64,000 nt of DNA from Vibrio cidicii (GCF_009763805.1 NZ_CP046803.1:682001-746000), one strand, 5' to 3'; shown: positions 54,930 to 63,937, counted from the first letter of the stretch. Numbers and translations are program-made. Notes: generated by a model not told the origin, from the letters alone.

Positions 54930-54960
54930 AAAACAGCCACGATTCATCAGCGGCTGTTTT
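54930..54960 (-). terminator. Terminator after trpS2
   Basis: AAAACAGCC / GGCTGTTTT perfect 9-bp stem 21 bp past the trpS2 stop; U-rich on both strands, so it separates trpS2 from groESL2. Confidence 0.85.
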
Positions 54961-54980
54961 TCATTCTACCTTGCGCAAGT

Positions 54981-56003
54981 TCAGAACAGATTCAAACCAA
55001 ACACACCGCGGACATCGATAAGCACTTGCGCAGTTTTCTCTTGCGCAATCTGGCTGCCCAAGCGCAGTATCTCAATCAACTGTGCTTTGTCATCCAAGTA
55101 ACACTGGCGGCGCTCGCGGATCGGTTTGAGCAGCTCTTGTAAACACTCTTCCAGTATTTTCTTGGTCGTACCATCGCCCAGACCACCGCGCTGATACTGC
55201 TCTTTCAACTGAGCGACATAGGCATGATCGGGATGAAAAGCATCCAGATAAGTAAACACCACGTTGCCTTCGATTTGCCCCGGATCGTCAACGCGTAAGT
55301 GGTTAGGATCGGTGTACATCGATTTGACCGCCGCGCGGATCTCTTGCTCACTGGCACCAAGATTGATGGCGTTACCCAAGGATTTAGACATCTTGTTTTT
55401 GCCATCAGTGCTGGGTAAACGCGGCGCATTGCTCAGCAGCGCACGACACTCAAGCAGCACCTCGCTTCCTGCCAGGCTGTTGATCTTGCGTACAATTTCG
55501 TTAGTTTGTTCCAGCATCGGCAGTTGATCGTCTCCCACAGGAACCAGCGTGGCGCGAAACGCGCTGATGTCAGCCGCCTGTGAGATCGGATAGGTCAAAA
55601 AGCCCGCTGGAATGGAACGGCCAAAGCCTTTGCTGTGGATCTCATTTTTCACTGTCGGGTTTCTTTCCAAGCGGGCGATGGAAACGAGATTGCTGTAATA
55701 CATGGTCAGCTCTGCCAACGCGGGCAATTGCGACTGCAAACAGATGGTGGTTTGCTGAGGATCAATGCCCACCGCCAAGTAGTCGGCGACCACATTCAAA
55801 ATATTGCTCGACACCTTCTCCGGTTGATGGGCGTTATCGGTCAGCCCCTGCATATCGGCTACTAAAATGGTCTGCTGATGAATGCTTTGCAGCGCGACGC
55901 GCTGTTGCAACGAGCCGACATAGTGACCAAGGTGCAGCGGCCCTGTGGCTCTATCGCCGGTTAAAATGGTTTCGCTTTGGGTTTCAGTTTGTGTTGTTTG
56001 CAT
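54981..56003 (-). CDS. trpS2: Second tryptophanyl-tRNA synthetase (TrpRS2)
   Basis: 340 aa class Ic synthetase. HIGH-type motif in GPLHLGHYVGS (about residues 21-31), tryptophan-pocket region DMQGLTDNAHQ, PVGDDQLPMLEQTNEIVRKIN, and the KMSKS loop KMSKSLGNAI. It charges tRNA-Trp. It diverges from the housekeeping TrpRS pattern (for instance VSIARLERNPTVKNEI where many have AYQLARMTQFKD), as accessory TrpRS copies do. Its leader has a tandem-Trp peptide and hairpins, so expression probably responds to Trp-tRNA charging. Confidence 0.92.
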   Translation of the reverse strand: MQTTQTETQSETILTGDRATGPLHLGHYVGSLQQRVALQSIHQQTILVADMQGLTDNAHQPEKVSSNILNVVADYLAVGIDPQQTTICLQSQLPALAELTMYYSNLVSIARLERNPTVKNEIHSKGFGRSIPAGFLTYPISQAADISAFRATLVPVGDDQLPMLEQTNEIVRKINSLAGSEVLLECRALLSNAPRLPSTDGKNKMSKSLGNAINLGASEQEIRAAVKSMYTDPNHLRVDDPGQIEGNVVFTYLDAFHPDHAYVAQLKEQYQRGGLGDGTTKKILEECLQELLKPIRERRQCYLDDKAQLIEILRLGSQIAQEKTAQVLIDVRGVFGLNLF

Positions 56004-56037
56004 GAGTTATCTCCAAGTTAAAAGGACGCTACTGGAG

Positions 56038-56119
56038 ATAAAAAGAGAGTGATCTTTAGCTACCTTCCAGCAGCTAAAGAATGTAAGAATTCCGCGCCGC
56101 TCTAGAGAGAGCGCCACCA
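56038..56119 (-). promoter_or_regulatory. Candidate ribosome-mediated attenuator of trpS2
   Basis: On the minus strand, after two Trp codons (56114-56119): segment 1 CGCTCT (56108-56113) pairs with AGAGCG (56098-56103); segment 2 AGCGGC (56096-56101) can instead pair with GCTGCT (56069-56074), which overlaps the 5' arm of hairpin 3:4, CTTTAGCT / AGCTAAAG (56054-56079). A TTTTT run follows 9 nt after hairpin 3:4. The peptide's stop codon lies in segment 2. This is the geometry of trp-type attenuation; folding has not been computed. Confidence 0.58.
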
Positions 56120-56155
56120 GAAGAAAATAGACGTTGAGGCATTGATCATATTCAT
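56102..56155 (-). CDS. trpS2 leader peptide with tandem Trp codons
   Basis: 17 codons, MNMINASTSIFFWWRSL, ending TAG. Two adjacent TGG codons at 13-14, among few other codons, lie right before the hairpin region upstream of trpS2. A weak TTGCCG-N17-TAGTGT promoter lies just upstream. The ribosome-binding site is poor, so translation needs testing. Confidence 0.5.
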   Translation of the reverse strand: MNMINASTSIFFWWRSL

Positions 56156-56259
56156 AGCCAACGACACTAACAAGAATCGGTTGATGCGGCAAGTGCTTGT
56201 TTTTCGCATGTATACCGCATTCAAACCACAACAGCCGATTGGTTGGAGATGATCACCGT

Positions 56260-56754
56260 TCACGCCGTTATCCAGCGCAGTAATTGAGTACTGATAAACA
56301 GCCCGGAGCCATAAACCAGATGGGTGATAAAGCTTAAAACACGTGCTCGCCAAGGCATTGGCGTTTTACTGGCGGCCACACCAAATCCCAAGCAAGGCTG
56401 AATCAGCAAAAATGGCACACACAAGGTCGCCATGCCGATGACAACGGCATCGTTTAAAGACGGGTCAGCAAGCCAATATCCGCCCTTCCACCCGATGAGA
56501 AGGAAGGCGAAGGCGATGCCAATCGCGTAATGCAGTAACCATCCGAACAGTTGTTCACCCGCCACTTTGGGCGTTTGTAAAATGGTGCGATGCATCCATT
56601 TTCCCTTTGGGATCCACAGAATCCAGCGCGCAACTAAGGCATAATTGAGCGATGCAATGCCAAATACATTACGTTGAATCCACGACCAACTGTCCATGAG
56701 TAGTGTTGCTCCAAGGCCAATAAAAATCACTTGCAACCCGATCATCGTTTCCAT
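56260..56754 (-). CDS. DUF2938-family membrane protein
   Basis: 164 aa with about five hydrophobic helices (IGLQVIFIGLGATLLMDSWSW, GEQLFGWLLHYAIGIAFAFLLIGW, VLSFITHLVYGSGLFISTQLL). Recognised as DUF2938 by the TLLMDSWSWIQRNVFGIASLNYALVARW start. Start ATG 56754 follows AGGAGCATGGA. Inner membrane, function unknown. Divergent from a MerR gene across a MerR-type promoter. Confidence 0.85.
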   Translation of the reverse strand: METMIGLQVIFIGLGATLLMDSWSWIQRNVFGIASLNYALVARWILWIPKGKWMHRTILQTPKVAGEQLFGWLLHYAIGIAFAFLLIGWKGGYWLADPSLNDAVVIGMATLCVPFLLIQPCLGFGVAASKTPMPWRARVLSFITHLVYGSGLFISTQLLRWITA

Positions 56755-56804
56755 TCCATGCTCCTTTTCTAAGCTAAAAATTGGCTTGTTGTTTATCAGC
56801 TCGC

Positions 56805-56835
56805 ATGGTACGACTTAAAGCTCACTTTAAGTCAA
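56805..56835 (-). promoter_or_regulatory. MerR-type promoter for the DUF2938 gene
   Basis: Minus strand: TTGACT, 19-bp spacer with CTTAAAG / CTTTAAG-type dyad (TAAAGTGAGCTTTAAG), TACCAT. Same design as the promoters in the 28-34 kb cluster. Confidence 0.7.
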
Positions 56836-56846
56836 TGGACAATTTT

Positions 56847-57251
56847 ATGGATATTGCCGAAGTTGCCAAGCAGTCTGGCCTTCCACCTTCAACGCTGCGC
56901 TACTACGAAAAGTTAGGACTGATTATTTCGATTGGACGAAGTGGGCTAAGACGCCAATACGCACCCAACGTACTGGAGAAACTGAACTTGATTTCTCTGG
57001 GAAGGTTGGCTGGATTATCACTCAACGACATTACCGCTATGCTAGCGACATCATCGCAAGATGCGCTGGTTCTTGATCGCGATATGCTAAATAACAAAGC
57101 CCAAGAGATAGATGTACAGATCAAACGGCTCAAAGCAGTGAGAGACAGTTTACATCACGTCGCCAACTGCCCTCACTCTTCTCATTTGGCCTGTCCTTCA
57201 TTCCAAAAATTGATGAAATCGGTAAAGCGTCATTTGCCCGAGTTGAGGTAA
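56847..57251 (+). CDS. MerR-family regulator, second copy
   Basis: 134 aa from ATG 56847 (an ATG at 56835 adds 4 residues but overlaps the divergent -35 box). Helix-turn-helix MDIAEVAKQSGLPPSTLRYYEKLGLI; C-terminal HVANCPHSSHLACPSF holds two Cys and two His, a layout that could bind a metal or sense redox change. Divergent from DUF2938, its probable target. Confidence 0.85.
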   Translation: MDIAEVAKQSGLPPSTLRYYEKLGLIISIGRSGLRRQYAPNVLEKLNLISLGRLAGLSLNDITAMLATSSQDALVLDRDMLNNKAQEIDVQIKRLKAVRDSLHHVANCPHSSHLACPSFQKLMKSVKRHLPELR

Positions 57252-57253
57252 GA

Positions 57254-57284
57254 AAAAGCCCTGAGCTTTACGCTCAGGGCTTTT
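57254..57284. terminator. Bidirectional terminator between merR and MCP gene
   Basis: AAAAGCCCTGAGC-TTTAC-GCTCAGGGCTTTT, a 13-bp perfect stem. Confidence 0.92.
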
Positions 57285-57314
57285 GAACAGTTCGACTCTT
57301 TTAAAAAACCAAGG

Positions 57315-58884
57315 TTACGCCTTACCGACTTTAAACGACCCCGCATACTTATCCAGCGTTTGCGACAGCGCGGTTAAGGTTTTACTGGTTTCTTCCAGTT
57401 GCTGGCTAGCACTTAGCCCTTCTCTCACCGACTCATTGAGCGAGTCCATGTTCAAGTTGATCTCTTTCGTGACACTCGACTGCTGCTCGGTGGCGGTTGC
57501 GACTTGAGTATTGAGATCTAAAATCGAAGAGACTTGAGACGCGATAGTTTCTGATCGCCTGCTGCGCTTCGAGCGTGGCTTCTGCACCTTTGATAGTCAG
57601 CTCACGGCTGGCATTCATTGCCGCTACCGCACTTTTGGCTTCCGCCTGTAAATGGTCAATCATGGTCTGAATTTCACCCGTCGATTGCGCTGATTTAGTC
57701 GCCAGATTTCTCACTTCATCAGCCACCACCGCAAAGCCGCGCCCAGCTTCGCCAGCCCTTGCCGCTTCAATCGCCGCGTTAAGTGCCAGAAGGTTGGTTT
57801 GTTCGGAAATCCCGCGAATCACGTCGAGAATCGATTCGATCGATTGCGTTCTGTCCGCCAGCGCCATCACCACATTAGCGGTATTGTTCATTTCATCGGT
57901 TAAGTTGCTGATGGTTTCAGTGGCAAACTGCAATACCGCACTGCTGTTGGCCGTCTCTTTATTCACATTACCCGCCGCCTGAGCTGCACCGGCCGCATTG
58001 GTAGAAATTTCATTGATGGTCGAGACCATCTCATTCATCGATGTCACCACCAGTGTAGACTGCTCATTCTGCAAATCGCCGCGAGTCAGTGCTCGCACCG
58101 ACTGCTCACGCACTACATTGGCCGACTGATTGAGTTCGCTGCCGGTACGCACGACTTGCTGAATAATGTCATTGATTTTTGAGACAAAGGTGTTGAATGC
58201 GGTGGAAATATGGGCGATTTCGTCGTTGCCCTTAACGGGCAAGCGCATGGTTAAATCGCCGTCCCCCTGAGAAATATCTTCAAGCGCGGTTTGCAAACGA
58301 GTCAGAGGCTGGAACAGTTTGGTCATCAAGCCCGCCAACACCACAATACACAGCACGAACATACCGCAAGTTGTGGCTAATTGGGTGATGATGATGCCCA
58401 TCGCCGCCGAGTCGACTTCGGTGATTGGCACACCGATGTCTAACGTGCCGTAGAGTTGACCGTTAACATAAATCGGCGACATGATGTCGTAAGTCCACAC
58501 CTTCTGCACATCGGCATACCATTTCGAGTGCTGCACGACACCTTGTGTCGCGCCAAGCACCGTGTATTCATCTTTATAGACTTTATTGATTTTTTGCTTG
58601 TCACTGTGCGCGACCGCCGCCACATTTTTGTCGATAACAATCGCATAAGCGATGTCTGAACGCTGACTGAGCGTCGTCACCATCTCTTGCAGATCATCAA
58701 TCGGCTGCTTGGAATTTTCTAAAATGTACTCAGCGTGCAGAGCCATTTGTGACCCTTTCGCTTTCGAGTTAATCAAAATGACGTTATTGATCTCTTGGTA
58801 CGAGACATAAGACGTCGAGATGGCACTGGCAATCGCCGCCAGTGCGAACATAGCAACCACGACCGCTAAGATGAGTCTTTTCAT
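57315..58884 (-). pseudogene. Methyl-accepting chemotaxis protein with Cache-type sensor, frameshifted
   Basis: The restored product is 522 aa from ATG 58884 (GGAGGAAAT upstream). TM1 ([20 protein letters not shown]), an extracytoplasmic single-Cache-like domain (about residues 30-165, KSMKA-like then [20 protein letters not shown]), TM2 ([19 protein letters not shown]), HAMP, and the signalling tip [32 protein letters not shown]. Extra base at 57548-57550: coding CAGAAACTAT should be CAGAACTAT, giving [18 protein letters not shown]. Ligand unknown; inner membrane. Confidence 0.9.
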
Positions 58885-59269
58885 ATTTCCTCCTGCCTCA
58901 CTCACTTCACTGTGCAGAGATAGCAAGGCAAACAACATTATTTGAAAGAATTGCGTGCTTGACGATAAATTCAGTACCAACAAAGCAAAACAGTCATCCC
59001 GACTATCGGCAGAAAATTGTTGATCAAAACTGAGTTAACGCACTAAATTTTAACATATAAAATCTTACAAATTAGACATCAATCTTGTGGAATGGGGGGA
59101 CTTAGATCTCATTGTGATAAAAGAGTATCGATAGACCAAATAGGGTTTCTCTGTTCTAAAGCAAACCGCACGTATTAAGTAACCCAAGTCTCGTGCATGT
59201 CGAAATTATTCAATACTGGCTCGACGCGAAAAGCTATTGTGTATTTCACAACCACAGAGGAGAAATACA
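58885..59269. other. Intergenic region, MCP and AhpD-like promoters
   Basis: 385 bp, no supportable gene. The left part must contain the MCP promoter and the right part that of the AhpD-like gene; GAGGAG precedes its ATG. Nothing else seen. Confidence 0.5.
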
Positions 59270-59731
59270 ATGACTTTACGTGCCAATTACTTCGGGCTTG
59301 CCGCCAAAGGAATGCAGATTCTGCTCGAGCAGGAAAACTATTTGCAAGAGCAGTTTCGTGCTTCCGAAACCGTGACGGTAAAAATTTGGGAGCTGGTCAA
59401 ACTGCGCGTATCGCAGATCAACCAGTGCGCTTTTTGTATCGATATGCACAGCAAAGACGCGATGGCGGCTGGCGAAAGTGTGGAACGTCTATTAGGGTTA
59501 AACGCTTGGCGTGACATGCCTTTATATACAGATAGCGAAATCGCCGCACTAGAGTGGGCTGAACATTTAACGGCGGGAAAAACGGTCGACGCTGAGTGTT
59601 ATGATAAAGTGGTCAGTGCGTTCGGTGAAAAAACCTTGGTTGATTTGACCATCGCCATCAACGCCATTAACAGTTGGAATCGTATTGTGAAAGTGTTTAA
59701 ACCCAAGGTAGGCAGCTATAAACCACAGTAA
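59270..59731 (+). CDS. Carboxymuconolactone decarboxylase/AhpD-like protein
   Basis: 153 aa from ATG 59270 with GAGGAG 7 nt upstream. Redox motif C-x-x-C in QINQCAFCIDMHSKDAMAAG, with the family's His. ALEWAEHLTAG and LTIAINAINSWNRIVKVF are typical of the peroxidase-related branch. The AraC gene downstream is close and co-oriented, a common pairing of this enzyme type with its regulator. Confidence 0.88.
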   Translation: MTLRANYFGLAAKGMQILLEQENYLQEQFRASETVTVKIWELVKLRVSQINQCAFCIDMHSKDAMAAGESVERLLGLNAWRDMPLYTDSEIAALEWAEHLTAGKTVDAECYDKVVSAFGEKTLVDLTIAINAINSWNRIVKVFKPKVGSYKPQ

Positions 59732-59780
59732 ATCTCCCCAGTCCGCGTTCAACTTTCAACTGTCCCAGCCCTCGGGGCAG

Positions 59781-60494
59781 TTGTCTGCGTTGGTGCAAGG
59801 CATTTGGTCGGCTTCTGTCTGCGAACGGCACAGCGAGCCTGTCATAAAGCCTCTGTACACCGATGCGGGCAGCGGCATTGTGTTCCATCTTGGCGGCGAA
59901 GTAACACTGGGAGCAAAGCGGCTCACCCACGGCGTACTGCTCTCGCCTGTAGAAAAACAATCGCAGCAGATAACGCTCTTTCCCGGCGCGACACTAGCCG
60001 GCATCCGCTTTCATCCAGCCATCGGTTATGGCGTGTTAGGCCAGCATTTTTGCCATTTAACCTTACTCGAAAGGCAAGAGGATCTGCGCTATCGCCTGTA
60101 TGACTTATACGACAAACTGCAATCACACAGCGACAACGCAAGCCGGATTGACACGCTTTACACATGGCTTAGCGACAATGTTCAACGCACGGATCTCATC
60201 CCAAACTCACTGGAGCAAGCACTCGAGTGCATTCAGCTTGATGTCTCCCCCGGAGGCTTAGGCGAACAAACGGCTTTAAGCCAACGGCAAATCGAACGCC
60301 TGTTTAAACATTGGATGGAAATGACACCCAAGCAGTATCAGCGCATTTTAAGAGTGAAAAAGGCCATCGACTATCTACGCCAGCATAAGAAGGCTAGCCT
60401 TGTGGAGGTTTCACAACAGTTTGGTTTTAGTGATCAAGCCCATATGACGCGCGAATTTCGCGCAATCGCGCGGATAACGCCCGGAAAACTTTGA
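59781..60494 (+). CDS. AraC-family regulator, start uncertain
   Basis: 237 aa from TTG 59781. N-terminal DUF6597-like sensor (ALVQGIWSASV, SGIVFHLGGEV); C-terminal AraC double helix-turn-helix (ALSQRQIERLFKHWMEMTPKQYQ, LVEVSQQFGFSDQAHMTREF). Recognisable family sequence (FNFQLSQPSGQLSALVQGIW) begins before 59781, near 59750, but no ATG or GTG lies in frame before the stop at 59709; an ATA at 59718 with AAGG upstream is one possibility. Probably regulates the AhpD-like gene just upstream. Confidence 0.75.
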   Translation: MSALVQGIWSASVCERHSEPVIKPLYTDAGSGIVFHLGGEVTLGAKRLTHGVLLSPVEKQSQQITLFPGATLAGIRFHPAIGYGVLGQHFCHLTLLERQEDLRYRLYDLYDKLQSHSDNASRIDTLYTWLSDNVQRTDLIPNSLEQALECIQLDVSPGGLGEQTALSQRQIERLFKHWMEMTPKQYQRILRVKKAIDYLRQHKKASLVEVSQQFGFSDQAHMTREFRAIARITPGKL

Positions 60495-60557
60495 ACGCTG
60501 CGCGATTTGCTTTATGGGTGAATCATTGGGTAAAAATTGCCGAAAGAAAAGTCTAGG

Positions 60558-60761
60558 CTATTGATTTGTATTGATAAAGCGTTCTGCGGCGGCAAACAGA
60601 CTATCACACTTTTTTTTCTGCTTTGCATAATCAGGTGAGCCTTCTGGGAGAGCATCGAGCACTTCTTTCGCACTGTTATATTCTCCAACCATCGCCGCGA
60701 ATCGAACTTCAAAATCCGCTTTACGCATTTTCTTTGCTGTTTTCTTCACTGGTTTTTTCAT
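60558..60761 (-). CDS. Small Lys-rich hypothetical protein
   Basis: 67 aa from ATG 60761 (AGGGG 7 nt upstream; longer starts lack a site). Begins KKPVKKTAKKMRKADF, then a helical part (EYNSAKEVLDALPEGSPDY, KKKCDSLFAAAERFI). The basic tail suggests nucleic-acid binding, but no family is recognised. Confidence 0.6.
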   Translation of the reverse strand: MKKPVKKTAKKMRKADFEVRFAAMVGEYNSAKEVLDALPEGSPDYAKQKKKCDSLFAAAERFINTNQ

Positions 60762-60851
60762 ATTAGTTCCCCTAATTATAGTTCCCAAAATTTTCGCTTT
60801 AGCGCTGCGATCTCCGTTCTTCGATCTCTTTTTCAACCAGCAGCCATTGTG

Positions 60852-61097
60852 CTAATCAGAGATATAAAAACTTCCCAAGACTAAGCCCTGTGGATCTCTT
60901 ATCTCACCCTGATTGGTAAGCTCGCAAAATGAAAAATCTAAATCAAAAGAATCGGTAGTGACTTTGGGTAAAATATGACGCTTTAACACATCACTATTGA
61001 GTTGATTGATGGTCGATGACCAAGAAGTCTTATTGTGGTGTAGGTAATACTTAATTTTGAACAATAACTTTTCGTCCGGTTGGTATTTTTTGCTCAC
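60852..61097 (-). CDS. Small hypothetical protein
   Basis: 81 aa, starting MSKKYQPDEKLLFKIKYYL. Mixed alpha/beta with FDLDFSFCELTNQGEI and DPQGLVLGSFYISD. No family recognised. It lies 90 bp upstream of the Lys-rich gene on the same strand. Confidence 0.5.
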   Translation of the reverse strand: MSKKYQPDEKLLFKIKYYLHHNKTSWSSTINQLNSDVLKRHILPKVTTDSFDLDFSFCELTNQGEIRDPQGLVLGSFYISD

Positions 61098-61172
61098 GTA
61101 AAACGTAATACCAATATGTTTTACGGTTAGATCTTCGAGTCATTTAACTCCTTGCTTAAATTGAGAAAATTG

Positions 61173-61208
61173 GAGATCCCGCCATCACTAGGCAACAGGC
61201 GAGATCTC
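61173..61208 (-). terminator. Terminator after the cold-shock gene
   Basis: Minus strand: GAGATCTCGCC / GGCGGGATCTC, two stem blocks with a bulge, then AATTTTCTC, 10 bp past the csp stop. Confidence 0.65.
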
Positions 61209-61218
61209 ACAAAAACGC

Positions 61219-61431
61219 TTATAGAACAGTAACGTTAGCCGCTTGTGGGCCTTTGTTGCCTTGTTCGATACTGAAAGATACTTTTTGACCTTCAGCTAGA
61301 GTTTTGAAACCGTTGCTTGTGATAGAACGGAAGTGAACAAACAGATCAGCACCACCGTTATCTGGAGTGATAAAGCCAAAACCTTTAGTTTCGTTAAACC
61401 ATTTAACTAGGCCAGTTGTATTATTTGACAT
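61219..61431 (-). CDS. CspA-family cold-shock protein
   Basis: 70 aa OB-fold protein. RNP1 KGFGFITPD and RNP2 DLFVHF are intact, along with the N-terminal [15 protein letters not shown]. It binds single-stranded RNA/DNA as an RNA chaperone. The preceding 288 bp contain no other gene and could include a long 5' leader, as in cspA, but I see no firm cold-box. Cold induction is therefore not shown. Confidence 0.92.
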   Translation of the reverse strand: MSNNTTGLVKWFNETKGFGFITPDNGGADLFVHFRSITSNGFKTLAEGQKVSFSIEQGNKGPQAANVTVL

Positions 61432-61719
61432 ATGAATCTCGATAAATTAATTAAATTAAAAAATGAAGCTACTAAGGGAGGAATGAAGAAAAAGGTATCG
61501 CAGGATGAATATGACAAATGAAATCAATAAAACTGAGAAGATCTTGAACTATGTATTCTTTTTAATAGCTCGCTACTTGAGCTGACGCCACTATACACTA
61601 AGTACGTACAATAGATATCTATTTCTTACTTTATTTTTAAAATCCAACATAATCAATAAGTTAAATTCAATCCCTACGGCGCTGGCAAACATTGAACGAA
61701 TACCTTAGGGCCAATTGAC

Positions 61720-62499
61720 TCATTTGAGATATTTATCTTTCTGCTTTGCGTAGACGTCCTCTCTGACTTGTTCAATCTCTCGCCATATCTTTTCAGCAAG
61801 CCCAGCATTGGCTTCCATAAACTGGTGGCTAAACACCAAGTAGTAATCTTTCGTCGTGATGGCTGGCTCCACCTGCTTTACATTTTTTATGTTATGAATG
61901 GCAATATACTGCTCGGCCATCGTATCTTGAATCGCCATAGCAGAAATGCGTTTAAGCTCCAACATTTGGAACAGCTGTTCTGTGGTTTTGACTTCCTGCA
62001 CTTTGAGCTGCTTTTTCTTCAACTCATTGACAATGGAAAACCCTAAGTGGGCCCCAATCTGTTGCTCAGTATCGGCAAGATTTTCTCCATCCCAATCCAA
62101 GGCGTGATCTGCCAACGTGTAGAAATAGTAGCCAATGGTGGCAATGCGTTTTGTGCCATCAGGCTGATCGCCGTTCATCGGATAACGTGCGTACTGCGCA
62201 CGCTGCGCGTTGTAGGAAAAGATAAATCCGCCATCGACGTGACCAGAATCTATGTTTTGCAAAGCACGTTTGCCCGGCAGTCGAACATATTCAATTTTCA
62301 GATCAAGTTTTGATGCAACATGATCAAGCACATCCAAAGCCAATCCGGGAGGATTCGCCACTTCAGAACCATTACCCATCAGAAACGGGTAAGCCTCAAG
62401 ATCTGAATAGGTTAACCGAATGGTCGTCGTAGCTGAAACAGGCAAGGTCACGAAGACAATCAAAGCAAAAGTGCATAACTGACGAATAAAATGAACCAT
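61720..62499 (-). CDS. Periplasmic substrate-binding protein, SBP_bac_3-like
   Basis: 259 aa with a signal peptide (FIRQLCTFALIVFVTLPVSA). Type-2 binding fold: VANPPGLALDVLDHVASKLDLKIEYVRLPGKRAL near the N-terminus, and LFQMLELKRISAMAIQDTMAE in lobe 2. No ABC permease nearby. Same family as the protein at 42-824, but too divergent to be a recent duplicate. Ligand unknown. Confidence 0.78.
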   Translation of the reverse strand: MVHFIRQLCTFALIVFVTLPVSATTTIRLTYSDLEAYPFLMGNGSEVANPPGLALDVLDHVASKLDLKIEYVRLPGKRALQNIDSGHVDGGFIFSYNAQRAQYARYPMNGDQPDGTKRIATIGYYFYTLADHALDWDGENLADTEQQIGAHLGFSIVNELKKKQLKVQEVKTTEQLFQMLELKRISAMAIQDTMAEQYIAIHNIKNVKQVEPAITTKDYYLVFSHQFMEANAGLAEKIWREIEQVREDVYAKQKDKYLK

Positions 62500-62545
62500 G
62501 TGTGCTCCCCTTCACTTATGTAAAGAAAGCATAGGAGGTGAAAGT

Positions 62546-62750
62546 ATGAATATCCATAGGCGCGAATACGGAGCAGATCGTTTTTGTCGGCGACAGTGCG
62601 GGTGAACAGTGTCGCTCACTGATCTGGCAAGGTTTGGAAGCTTACTGTGAACGTTATTTAGGCGTCATTCATGGCTTTTATCAGTTATCTGGAGTCTGTG
62701 AATCGGCGAAACGTTGTATCAGAAGCATTGCCGATGTGATTAAAAGTTGA
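62546..62750 (+). pseudogene. Remnant of an alpha/beta-hydrolase esterase
   Basis: The frame NTEQIVFVGDSAGEQCRSL (GDSAG nucleophile elbow) runs straight into LGVIHGFYQLSGVCESAKRC, the C-terminal HGF(Y) region of HSL-type esterases, and stops at 62748. The roughly 100 residues between these two motifs are missing, so it is an internal-deletion remnant. An AGGAGGTGAAAGT site with ATG 62546 precedes it but reads in another frame. Confidence 0.55.
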
Positions 62751-62926
62751 ACAATCGATATGTGAAATATGTTATTTTTCTGTAATTTAAATTCGGAACT
62801 GCATTTATTACCCCTACCGAGTGTGACCGAAGATCAACAATATCCATTTTTATCTAGAATGATTTTATAAACTTTGAATAATCAGCAAGTCTTAAAAAAA
62901 TTATAATCTCAGAATGAGGAAAAATA

Positions 62927-63562
62927 ATGAAAAATGGCTTGTTAATTCTTGCTACCTTGGCGGTATTGTCTGGGTGTGGTGGTGATAATAGTGGAGACTG
63001 TGCGGCAGATACCAAGGTAGTACACGTCAAAAATAGTTCTGCTAATCGCGACAGTTACCACTTTTTCCGTAATACATGTAATGACCTAACGTACACTGGC
63101 AACTTTAATTCGGAGGACATTTGGGGCTACAAGACAAATCTTCCGTATACCGGATACTGGTCACACAACATGCAAACGTATCAATTAAAGCGATCGGCTA
63201 ACAGCTTTAATCTTTCTGCCAGCCTTCCCCGCTTGCCAGATAATGATGAAAAATCCCAAGGTGCATTAGTCTGTACTATCGATATCTCGGTAGATGGTTT
63301 TTACGATGAGACCCGTGTTGATATTGGGGGCTATGATATTAAGAAGCTCTGTTATCAAAAGAACAATGAGCAGCCTATTATTGCAAGATATAATATCGAT
63401 TATGAAATTTTGACAAAATCTGAAGTCGCTAAATTAACCAGTATTGTCCTGCAAGGTAATCCAACAAAAAGTGATTTTACTAAAGCGATGAGTAGTGACA
63501 AGTTAATGTTATGTAACGTAGCCAGCGATGAAGAAATAGAAAACACGGAGTGCGCTAAATAG
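62927..63562 (+). CDS. Hypothetical lipoprotein
   Basis: 211 aa from ATG 62927, preceded by GAGGAAAAATA. Lipobox LSGCG with Cys 17 and a following GGDNSGDC, so it is acylated and anchored in a membrane. The rest is beta-rich with Cys residues at about 24, 40 and 90 that could form disulfides. No family recognised; low similarity to neighbours. Confidence 0.6.
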   Translation: MKNGLLILATLAVLSGCGGDNSGDCAADTKVVHVKNSSANRDSYHFFRNTCNDLTYTGNFNSEDIWGYKTNLPYTGYWSHNMQTYQLKRSANSFNLSASLPRLPDNDEKSQGALVCTIDISVDGFYDETRVDIGGYDIKKLCYQKNNEQPIIARYNIDYEILTKSEVAKLTSIVLQGNPTKSDFTKAMSSDKLMLCNVASDEEIENTECAK

Positions 63563-63937
63563 TATTTTCGCTTCCATTTTCTACTATTGATTACACCGAC
63601 AAACTAGCGATGCGATTTACTTAGTCCACTGCCGTAAACAGTGATTAATGCATGAGTAAGTCAACAAGCACCGTTAATCTCAGCAGGCTACTTTTCTAAC
63701 GGCCTGCTTTTCCGTCTCAAGCCTGCCAAAACTAAAACAGAACCCTTGCCTCTTTTGCTTTGCATAGCCCCGCTCCATAGTGTGAGCAGAATAGACAATT
63801 TGGTACTCAATCCATAAGTTTATGTGACATAAGTTGCTCAACGTTTTACGCAAGTCGTTGTACAGTATGCATCATTTAGAATAAGGGTTGCCGCTTTGGT
63901 ATGCGGCTACTGCATGTTAGACAAATAAGGAGATTTA
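63563..63937. other. Intergenic region between the two lipoprotein genes
   Basis: 375 bp. Hairpin AGCAGGC / GCCTGCT at 63682-63708 with TTTT is a likely terminator of the lipoprotein gene. AAGGAG precedes the next ATG. Confidence 0.5.
63682..63712 (+). terminator. Probable terminator
   Basis: AGCAGGC-13 nt-GCCTGCT followed by TTTT, about 120 bp past the preceding stop codon. Confidence 0.6.
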
